Of a stretch of DNA of 29,301 nucleotides, positions 22,953-29,301 are shown in pieces (position 1 is the first letter of the stretch; every line of letters begins with the position of its first letter). The notes below the pieces were generated by a model. The model had not been told where the DNA came from and searched no databases. It was given only the letters and a program-made list of their open reading frames with translations. A program made the translations under genes and the position numbers. This DNA comes from DASSKW01 sp035690065. GTDB lineage: Bacteria; Pseudomonadota; Gammaproteobacteria; Natronospirales; REEB76. The stretch is taken from NCBI GenBank assembly GCA_035690065.1, contig DASSKW010000071.1:1-29301 (forward strand), in the 5' to 3' direction.

Positions 22953-23844
22953 TAACGCATTCCGTTGTGGATTTATTGCAATCGCGGGTCGGCCCAATGT
23001 CGGTAAATCGACCCTGATCAATGCATTGGTGGGACATAAAGTCAGTATCGTCTCACCCAAGCCACAAACTACACGTCACCGGGTGTTGGGCATCCATAAC
23101 ACCGATACGAGTCAGTTGATATTTGTCGATACACCAGGTATCCATGATGGTGGCAAGCGGGTACTTAATCGGCGTATGAATCGTTCGGCAGCAAATGCGA
23201 TCTCCGATGCGGATATGGTGTTGCTGATGGTCGAAGCCTTGCGCTGGACCGAGCAGGATGATTGGGTCTTGCGTCAATGTGTACAGACCAAGAGACCACT
23301 GGGTGTGATCGTAAATAAGATTGATACTCTGCAGAGCAGCACCCAGTTACTACCGTATCTTCAGGCATTGCAAAGTAAAGCTGAATTCATTTTCATGGTG
23401 CCGGTCTCGGCTCGTGACCACGATAATCTGGAAGAATTGGAACAGCTTGTCACACAACAACTGCCGGAGTCTCCGGCATTGTATCCACGCGAACAGGTCA
23501 CCGATCAAACGCAGACTGCGCGTGCTGCCGAGTTTATCCGTGAACAACTCATGCTGGCATTGCAGCAGGAAGTGCCGTATTCGATTGCGGTGCAAGTGGA
23601 TGAATTTGTCGACGAGGCCAAGCTGTTGCGGATCAGTGCGACGATATGGGTAGAACGCGAGGGTCAGAAGGCTATCGTAATAGGGCACGACGGCGCCTTG
23701 TTGAAGAAGGTTGGACGCGGCGCCCGGCTTGAGTTACAGAAGATCTTCGGCAAGAAGATATTCCTTCAGCTTTGGGTCAAAGTGCGTGAAAACTGGGCCG
23801 ACGACGAACGCTCCTTGCGGCAGTTTGGCATCGAGGATACATGA
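22945..23844 (+). CDS. era: GTPase Era
   Basis: An essential GTPase that binds the 3' end of 16S rRNA during 30S maturation. The 299-aa protein has G1 GRPNVGKST (15-23), G3 DTPG (62-65) and G4 NKID (124-127). The C-terminal KH domain has the loop AIVIGHDGALLKKVGRGARLELQKIF, ending in LWVKVRENWADDERSLRQFG. The ATG overlaps the end of rnc and its own stop overlaps the recO ATG by 4 bp, as in the conserved rnc-era-recO operon. Confidence 0.97.
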   Translation: MSDNAFRCGFIAIAGRPNVGKSTLINALVGHKVSIVSPKPQTTRHRVLGIHNTDTSQLIFVDTPGIHDGGKRVLNRRMNRSAANAISDADMVLLMVEALRWTEQDDWVLRQCVQTKRPLGVIVNKIDTLQSSTQLLPYLQALQSKAEFIFMVPVSARDHDNLEELEQLVTQQLPESPALYPREQVTDQTQTARAAEFIREQLMLALQQEVPYSIAVQVDEFVDEAKLLRISATIWVEREGQKAIVIGHDGALLKKVGRGARLELQKIFGKKIFLQLWVKVRENWADDERSLRQFGIEDT

Positions 23845-24587
23845 AGACCACTGAGCGGGTCATGCTGACGCCCGCTTATGTGCTGCATCAACGCGCATGG
23901 CGCGAGAGCAGCAGGATCATCGAAATCATCAGCCCGGAACATGGACGTCTCGGTCTGGTTGCACGCGGTATCCGCCGGCCGACATCTCCGCTCCGTGGGC
24001 TGCTCACACCATTTCGCCCCTTGCTGCTGTCCTGGTCCTTGCGTGGTGAGTTGGGTACCTTGACCCAGGCCGAATCGGCCGGCACGGCCGCCAGGCTGGG
24101 TGGGCGGTGTCTGATGGCGGCATTCTATCTGAATGAATTGTTGCTGTGCCTGATAGCCCGGCATGATCCTCAGGCTGAGCTATACGAACATTACGCATCA
24201 ACCCTGTCGATGATCGCGGACCCTGCGCAACTTGAAACCGGGCTGCGGCGGTTCGAGTTGCAGCTCTTGCAAACGATCGGTTACGGGCTGAACCTGGAGC
24301 GGGATGCTGCCAGTGGTGCGCCTGTCGTTGCAGAAGGCCTCTATCGCTTCGAGCCGGAGCGCGGATTGGTACACGTCGAGCATAGAGAATCCAGCGGTCT
24401 GATAGTCCAGGGGACGACCCTGCATGAGTTGGCGGCTGGCAAATTTACCGACGCCGAGCGTCTGCGAGAGGCACGCAAACTCCTGCGTGCGGCACTGGAT
24501 GTGCAACTTGGCGGTCGCAGGCTCAAGACCCGCGATATATTGCGTGAGCTTGCCAGATATGGTGCGATTACAGCTATGCGTAGTTGA
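23841..24587 (+). CDS. recO: DNA repair protein RecO
   Basis: A recombination mediator that with RecR loads RecA onto SSB-coated gaps. The 248-aa protein (E. coli RecO has 242) has an N-terminal OB fold with PAYVLHQRAWRESSRIIEIISPEHGRLGLVARGIRR, then a helical region with AAFYLNELLLCLIARHDPQAELYEHY and LRRFELQLLQTIGYGLNL. The C-terminal end LGGRRLKTRDILREL is typical of proteobacterial RecO. No zinc-finger cysteines are seen, as in other proteobacterial members. Its ATG overlaps the era stop. Confidence 0.94.
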   Translation: MKTTERVMLTPAYVLHQRAWRESSRIIEIISPEHGRLGLVARGIRRPTSPLRGLLTPFRPLLLSWSLRGELGTLTQAESAGTAARLGGRCLMAAFYLNELLLCLIARHDPQAELYEHYASTLSMIADPAQLETGLRRFELQLLQTIGYGLNLERDAASGAPVVAEGLYRFEPERGLVHVEHRESSGLIVQGTTLHELAAGKFTDAERLREARKLLRAALDVQLGGRRLKTRDILRELARYGAITAMRS

Positions 24588-24632
24588 CCTGGGGCGATTA
24601 TCATCGTCTCGTACCCGCACAAGGTTTCCGTT

Positions 24633-25370
24633 ATGAATGATGAAATCCGGCTTGGCATCAACATAGATCATGTCGCGACGCTGCGCCAGGCACGCGGCAC
24701 CCGCTATCCCGACCCGGTGGAAGCTGCACGCTTGGCAGAGGCAGCGGGCGCCGACAGCATCACGGTACATCTGCGCGAGGACCGACGACATATCCAGGAG
24801 CGTGACGTGCGCATCCTGCGTGAGGTAGTGCAGACCCGGATGAACCTGGAAATGGCCGCCACTGCCGAGATGCTCGCTTTTGCGTGCGAAGCGTTACCTG
24901 AAGATTGTTGCCTGGTTCCGGAACGTCGCCAGGAACTGACTACCGAAGGCGGGCTGGATGTGCGCGGCCAATCGGGGAAACTTGCAGGTATCTGCCAACA
25001 ACTTGCTGATGCCGGCATCAGGGTCGCGTTGTTCATCGATCCGGAGCCAGCACAGGTCGAAGCGGCCGCTGCCCTGCGAGTCTCAGCTGTGGAGTTGCAT
25101 ACGGGTCGTTATGCCGATGCAACGCATCCTCAGGCACAGGCTGAAGAGCTGTTCCGGCTGCGTGAAGCAGCCCGTCAGGCATCGCAGCTCAGGCTTGCGG
25201 TCCATGCCGGCCACGGTCTGAATTACCACAATGTAAGACCGATAGCAGCCATACCCGAGATCGTCGAGTTGAATATCGGTCACGCGGTCATCGCGCGAGC
25301 GGTGATGTCAGGCCTGCCAGCCGCAGTCAGCGCTATGAAGACGCTCATGCTCGCGGCACGCCGCACATGA
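24633..25370 (+). CDS. pdxJ: Pyridoxine 5'-phosphate synthase PdxJ
   Basis: Condenses 1-deoxyxylulose 5-phosphate with 3-amino-1-hydroxyacetone 1-phosphate to pyridoxine 5'-phosphate in the DXP-dependent vitamin B6 pathway. The 245-aa TIM barrel has GINIDHVATLRQARGTRYPDP near the N-terminus, ITVHLREDRRHIQERDV, EMAATAEM, VPERRQELTTEGGLDV, and the C-terminal AGHGLNYHNV and ELNIGHAVIARAV that form the phosphate site. An AAGG lies nine bases before the ATG. Its stop overlaps the acpS start by 4 bp; pdxJ-acpS is the usual order. Confidence 0.97.
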   Translation: MNDEIRLGINIDHVATLRQARGTRYPDPVEAARLAEAAGADSITVHLREDRRHIQERDVRILREVVQTRMNLEMAATAEMLAFACEALPEDCCLVPERRQELTTEGGLDVRGQSGKLAGICQQLADAGIRVALFIDPEPAQVEAAAALRVSAVELHTGRYADATHPQAQAEELFRLREAARQASQLRLAVHAGHGLNYHNVRPIAAIPEIVELNIGHAVIARAVMSGLPAAVSAMKTLMLAARRT

Positions 25371-25747
25371 TATTCGGCGTCGGTACCGATATGGTCGAAA
25401 TCAGTCGTGTGGCCAGGCTATGGGAGCGCTACGGGGAGCATTTTTCCAGACGGATACTCATGCCTGATGAGCTGCTGCTGTTCCAGCATACCCGACAGCC
25501 GGTACGTTTCCTTGCCATGCGTTTCGCTGCCAAGGAAGCTGTCGTCAAGGCACTGGGCACCGGTTTTCGTCATGGCATGTGGGTGCGCGATACCGGCAGC
25601 GTGCCTGATCCACGCGGTCGGCCCTTGGTGATTTTCTCCAAGCGCGGTCGCGCTGTATGTCGTGAATTAGGCGCAGGGCCTGCACACGTCAGTCTTACCG
25701 ATGAAGCGGGGATGGTGTTGGCTTTTGCGGTCATTGAATGCGCATGA
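25367..25747 (+). CDS. acpS: Holo-[acyl-carrier-protein] synthase
   Basis: Transfers 4'-phosphopantetheine from CoA to apo-ACP for fatty acid synthesis. The 126-aa protein has the two family motifs: FGVGTDMVEISRV near the N-terminus, with the magnesium-binding Asp8, and RFAAKEAVVKALGTGF near 52-67. The C-terminal VSLTDEAGMVLAFAVIE is the final strand pair. It is the last gene of the lepA-acpS run with overlapping ends. A small hairpin (CGCAT 25741-25745 with ATGCG 25752-25756) overlaps the stop, without a T run. Confidence 0.95.
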   Translation: MIFGVGTDMVEISRVARLWERYGEHFSRRILMPDELLLFQHTRQPVRFLAMRFAAKEAVVKALGTGFRHGMWVRDTGSVPDPRGRPLVIFSKRGRAVCRELGAGPAHVSLTDEAGMVLAFAVIECA

Positions 25748-25793
25748 CGCAATGCGTACGCCAGTTTCAGAGTATCGATATTTTCAGGACTGA

Positions 25794-26846
25794 ATGATGC
25801 AATTCCGACGTGCAGCTACACTGACAGTCACTTTTGAGGTGGGACAACTGGCGGTCCACAATTTTTTGACCAAGGACCGTTTTACCTGTTCAACCGAATG
25901 TCTTGGCTTTCTATCCCGACTGGATGACTGGCAGCCAGCCGAAAGGTTGTTCGAGTATTTTCCTGGCACGGATCGTAGTGGTCTGGCCGAACAACTCACG
26001 CAGTTGGTGGAATTTAACGCGTTGGTGGTAGAGGGTACGTCGCAGGCGGCACTGGATCAGAAATACCGTGAGGAATGGCAGTGGGGAACGGTCGCCGGTT
26101 TCTATCACTTCAGTGCCCGTAATACACCCTTTCTGGTAGGGAATGGAGTGCGCGATTTCATGCGCCAGCGCAAGGCCTGGCGTCCGTCGCCACCGTTATA
26201 TCAATCCAATGCCGATGCATTGAGAATCCTGCCGCTCCCGGCGACAGACGTACAGCATGAGTCGTTTGCCTTGATGCGACGACGCCGTAGCGAGCGGGAG
26301 TTTACTGAGGAACCTGTAAGCTTGCAGGCGCTGGGAGATTGTCTGTTTTCTGGCAATGGTATCGTGGAGTTCTACGAAGATGAGGATTTTGGTCGATTAC
26401 CGATCACCATGACGCCATCGGGCGGTGCACGAAATCCGTTTGAGTTGTATGTTTATGTGCGTAATGTCATGGGATTGGAGCCCGGGTTCTATCACTATGC
26501 CGCTCTGGAGCACAACCTTGGTTTGATTCGATCAGGTGAAGTCGATATTCCGGAAATGCTTGCTGGACAAGAGTGGCCAGCGCGCGCTGCAGCAATCGTG
26601 TTTCTGGTTGCGTATTTCCCGCGCTCCATGTGGAAATATCACCTGGCATCCGCATACCGTGTGGTATTGATGGAGGCCGGGTTCATCGGCCAGAATATCG
26701 CCCTGGCAGCTACGCATCATGGCCTGTCTGCGATTCCTTCAGGTGCCTTTGCGGAATCCTTGATCGAATCCTATCTGGGTACGCCGCCGGTGGAGGCCTC
26801 AGTAACATTGAGTGTAAGCATCGGAATACCTCAGCATGGTCAATGA
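25794..26846 (+). CDS. SagB/ThcOx-type FMN-dependent dehydrogenase
   Basis: A 350-aa protein of the SagB-type nitroreductase family. Such enzymes oxidise azolines to azoles in thiazole/oxazole-modified peptides, but many members have other or unknown roles. Residues 1 to about 130 form an extra N-terminal domain of unclear function (winged-helix-like in my reading). The nitroreductase domain begins at about 155: RRRRSEREF (162-170) is the FMN-phosphate segment, TPSGGARNPFELYVYV (207-222) the SagB signature, KYHLASAYRVVLMEAGFIGQN (281-301) the dimer/flavin helix, and GLSAIPSGAF the C-terminal loop. Two ATGs are adjacent; AGGA is spaced better from the second (25797). No YcaO cyclodehydratase, protease or obvious precursor peptide lies within the window. 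It starts 46 bp after acpS. Confidence 0.83.
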   Translation: MMQFRRAATLTVTFEVGQLAVHNFLTKDRFTCSTECLGFLSRLDDWQPAERLFEYFPGTDRSGLAEQLTQLVEFNALVVEGTSQAALDQKYREEWQWGTVAGFYHFSARNTPFLVGNGVRDFMRQRKAWRPSPPLYQSNADALRILPLPATDVQHESFALMRRRRSEREFTEEPVSLQALGDCLFSGNGIVEFYEDEDFGRLPITMTPSGGARNPFELYVYVRNVMGLEPGFYHYAALEHNLGLIRSGEVDIPEMLAGQEWPARAAAIVFLVAYFPRSMWKYHLASAYRVVLMEAGFIGQNIALAATHHGLSAIPSGAFAESLIESYLGTPPVEASVTLSVSIGIPQHGQ

Positions 26847-26907
26847 GCGCCGGTTGACCTGGTTCAATAACACAGACAAAAATCGGTTCGCTGCTTATGG
26901 ATCAGGC

Positions 26908-29301
26908 TCAGGATTTGGCGTCAGAATCCGGGAGATGGCGCTTTAATATTTCAAGTAACTGTTCTTCAGAATAGGGTTTTACGAGGTAATCACACATACC
27001 TGCTGCAAGCGCGCTGGCGTGGGTACCGGGTAATGCGTCTGCACTGACGGCTATGATCGGCTGATGAGTTGAGGGGCGCATCGATAGCAGTTTCCTGGTG
27101 GCTTCCATGCCATCCATATCCGGCATGTGGATATCCACCAGCGCTGCATCCCAAAGTTCTCTGCCAGCCAATGCCAGGAACTCTTCGCCGCTGGCGGCTT
27201 CTGCTACACGGTAGCCGTTTTGGGACAGAATGGTGACCAGTAACTTCCTGTTTATTGCATTGTCGTCTGCCACCAGGATAAGACGGTGGTGGTCGTCCTT
27301 TTTGTATCTATCTTTATATGAAGATAATGCATGATCTTTTGTGTCGGTTTTAAAAGCAGGCGCTGAGGGAATTATGGAGTGGAGCTCCGATAACAACGTC
27401 GATTCCCGTATCAGCGTATTCAGGGTCCGGCATCCGCAGGCATCCGAGATCAGATCCAGGATTCTACGTTCTGTGGTGGGCGCCAATATCAGATAGGGCA
27501 GCGCCATATTGCCGATGGCCGTCGCAGTGTCATTTACTCTTTCAATGTCTTCCGGGCTCATTACGTATACAACGGCCGTTACATTTCGTTCTTTCAACGA
27601 TGCGGTACTGCGGATACTGACCACATCAAATCCCAGGCGAGTCAAGCTCGCGCGCCACGCCTGATGTGAAAGCGGATGATTATCCAGAAGAGCGATCTTC
27701 GCATGATCTGGAGGTTGAAGTGCAGGCACTGATCGCTTCTGGGGCCGGAACGCAAGACGAAATTCAAAGGTGCTGCCTACACCTGGTGTACTGAGTACTT
27801 CTATTTCGCCTCCCATCAGATCCAGTAATTTCTTGCAAATCGATAATCCGAGTCCGGTACCTTCAGTTGCGGGCAGGGCTGTGGATTCATGACGAGTATA
27901 AGCATTGAAAAGTTTGGAGATTCCCGCTGCGGGGATGCCGATTCCGGTATCGCTGATAGCGATTCCGAGCACGACATCCTTGTCACGACGCTCTATTTCC
28001 TGGACCCTGATACAGACCGAGCCGCTTTGAGTAAATTTTATCGCGTTGCCAACCAGATTGGTCAGAATCTGGCGGATGCGCAGGGGGTCGCCACGCAAGC
28101 TCAACGGGATTTCGGGAGGGACGATACGCAGTAACGTAATCTGTTTCAGATATGCGGAAGGACCCAGCAATTCAACTGTACTTTCTATCAAGTCAAGCAG
28201 ATCAAAATCGATTTCATCTATAAGCAGTTTCCCGGATTCTATCCTGGAGAGGTCAAGTGTATCGTTGATGATCGCCAGCAGGGATTCAGAGGAATGCTGG
28301 ACGGTGCGCAGGTACTCTGCCTGTTCGGTCGTGGCGCTGGTCTGCAGCAGCAGCTTGAGATAACCAAGGATAGCGGTCAGCGGGGTACGTAATTCATGAC
28401 TCATATTGGCCAGGAACTGGGACTTCAATTTTTCCCCTTCGCTGGCCCGTTTATGGGCAACCTCCAGTTCCTGGTTTTTCAGGTTGACTGCTTCCAGGGT
28501 ATTTTTCAGCTCGCCGGTCGCCTGGCTGACTTGTGTCTCAAGTTCCAAAACAAAATTTGATTTGATAGCGTCCGCATCGCGGAGTTTCGCACTGATCTCT
28601 CGCTCCCTGCGCAGTTTGCGCTGCTGGGCATGTACATAGGCAAACATGGCGCCCAGAATCAGTAACGTGTAAACGAAATATGCCCACCAGGTGCGCCACC
28701 AGGGGGGTGTGACCACGATATTCAGAATTGCGGGCTGTTTGCTCCAGACGCCCCAATTATTTGCACCTCTTACTTCAAGCTGATAATGACCCGGCTCCAG
28801 ACTTGGAAAAATTATCTGATGCGCTGTGCTGGGTGGGGTCCAGTTCGATTGAGAACCGATAAGCCGATAAGAAAAAGTATTTGCTTGGGGGAAACCATAA
28901 TCCAGTACTGCGAGATTGAAAGTTATAAGTGAGTCGTCATATCTTAACTTAATGGGAGCGTCGTTATTTCCATGAAAAGATAAAGATCGATTATCTCGAT
29001 TTATTACCAAATTACTGATTACGACATGCGGAGGGATAGTGTTCTCTTTGAGTTTTTCAGGATCAAGACCAATCAAACCACCGGGGCCGCCAAACCACAC
29101 CCAACCGTTCTTGGTGTTGGTATGGACAGCATCATAGAAACCTGATACGGGTAGATTCTGGGCATGACCAATCTCCAGCGTCGCGCCTGTGTTAGGATTG
29201 AAGCGGATTATAGAACTGTCACCGGCCAACCAAAGATTGCCTAAATTATCCGGCTCGATACCAGAGATACTGTTATTGTCAATCGCGAAATATTTTCGCG
29301 T
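26908..29301 (-). CDS. Hybrid sensor histidine kinase/response regulator, propeller and Y_Y_Y type (5' truncated)
   Basis: 797 C-terminal residues of a membrane sensor; the frame remains open to the right edge. In order (fragment numbering): end of a beta-propeller with NLGNLW-type repeats (1-90), a Y_Y_Y domain (about 105-195, FSYRLIGSQSNW and LEPGHYQLEVRGANNWGVWS), one transmembrane helix (about 206-224), and a coiled coil. Then HisKA with phospho-acceptor His302 in NMSHELRTPL, and HATPase_c with NLVGNAIKF, DTGIGIP and GTGLGLSI. A first receiver-like domain (about 535-645) lacks the phospho-Asp. A second, intact receiver follows, with ADDN near 678, Asp723 in VDIHMPDMDG, and Lys775 in LVKPYSEE. 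It likely senses a periplasmic signal and controls a response pathway not encoded here. The upstream end, especially 28861-28980 (45 G/C of 120), is AT-richer than its neighbours. Confidence 0.9.
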   Translation of the reverse strand, partial: TRKYFAIDNNSISGIEPDNLGNLWLAGDSSIIRFNPNTGATLEIGHAQNLPVSGFYDAVHTNTKNGWVWFGGPGGLIGLDPEKLKENTIPPHVVISNLVINRDNRSLSFHGNNDAPIKLRYDDSLITFNLAVLDYGFPQANTFSYRLIGSQSNWTPPSTAHQIIFPSLEPGHYQLEVRGANNWGVWSKQPAILNIVVTPPWWRTWWAYFVYTLLILGAMFAYVHAQQRKLRREREISAKLRDADAIKSNFVLELETQVSQATGELKNTLEAVNLKNQELEVAHKRASEGEKLKSQFLANMSHELRTPLTAILGYLKLLLQTSATTEQAEYLRTVQHSSESLLAIINDTLDLSRIESGKLLIDEIDFDLLDLIESTVELLGPSAYLKQITLLRIVPPEIPLSLRGDPLRIRQILTNLVGNAIKFTQSGSVCIRVQEIERRDKDVVLGIAISDTGIGIPAAGISKLFNAYTRHESTALPATEGTGLGLSICKKLLDLMGGEIEVLSTPGVGSTFEFRLAFRPQKRSVPALQPPDHAKIALLDNHPLSHQAWRASLTRLGFDVVSIRSTASLKERNVTAVVYVMSPEDIERVNDTATAIGNMALPYLILAPTTERRILDLISDACGCRTLNTLIRESTLLSELHSIIPSAPAFKTDTKDHALSSYKDRYKKDDHHRLILVADDNAINRKLLVTILSQNGYRVAEAASGEEFLALAGRELWDAALVDIHMPDMDGMEATRKLLSMRPSTHQPIIAVSADALPGTHASALAAGMCDYLVKPYSEEQLLEILKRHLPDSDAKS

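Noticed and set aside
1..29301. CRISPR arrays, prophage, insertion sequences, rRNA and tRNA genes.
   Set aside because: No regularly spaced repeats, transposase, integrase or structural RNA signatures were seen on either strand.

Overview
The window is a dense chromosomal segment of housekeeping genes. Protein families and gene order point to a gammaproteobacterium, but I cannot name the genus. The evidence is an RpoS C-terminus, the block nadB / rpoE-rseA-rseB-mucD / lepA-lepB-rnc-era-recO-pdxJ-acpS (the order known from the Pseudomonas algU region and, partly, from E. coli), and an rpfE-recJ-prfB-lysS neighbourhood that recalls the Xanthomonas rpf locus. Base composition is moderately GC-rich, except at the right edge, which is visibly AT-richer.

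Layout. (1) 1-289: the 3' end of rpoS, convergent with a small Mth938/Xcc1710-like gene (458-832, minus). The 168-bp gap between them can fold. (2) 889-7602, plus strand: an RpfE-like protein, recJ, prfB (with an intact programmed +1 frameshift), lysS and an RsmB/NOP-type RNA cytosine methyltransferase. (3) 7603-7849: the longest non-coding stretch. It contains a palindromic interspersed repeat flanked by two other hairpins and has no gene. (4) 7850-8866, minus: ygfZ, divergent from a succinate dehydrogenase operon (8983-13260) that reads SDHAF4-like factor, sdhC, sdhD, sdhA, sdhB, sdhE, ygfX. (5) 13262-14899, minus: nadB, divergent from the envelope-stress cluster rpoE-rseA-rseB-mucD-glutaredoxin-like (15039-19007). 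(6) 19171-25747: lepA, lepB, a DUF4845 protein, rnc, era, recO, pdxJ and acpS, many with 4- to 8-bp overlaps. (7) 25794-26846: a solitary SagB-type FMN oxidoreductase. (8) 26908-29301, minus: a large hybrid sensor kinase cut by the right edge.

How the genes relate. The ygfZ-sdh block groups complex II with several maturation factors: YgfZ for Fe-S enzymes, SDHAF4-like and SdhE for the flavoprotein, and YgfX as the SdhE partner. The rpoE block is a sigma factor, its membrane anti-sigma factor, the periplasmic RseB and a periplasmic protease. A good sigma-E-type promoter lies just before rpoE, so the locus is probably autoregulated. The lepA-acpS block combines translation, protein export, RNA processing, ribosome assembly, DNA repair, and vitamin B6 and acyl-carrier-protein cofactor supply.

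I found no phage, transposase, CRISPR, tRNA or rRNA gene. The least ordinary items are the SagB-type enzyme without visible RiPP partners, the hybrid kinase with a pseudo-receiver, the possible structured RNA after rpoS, the two kinds of complex II flavoprotein assembly factor in one operon, and the unresolved rpoE start.
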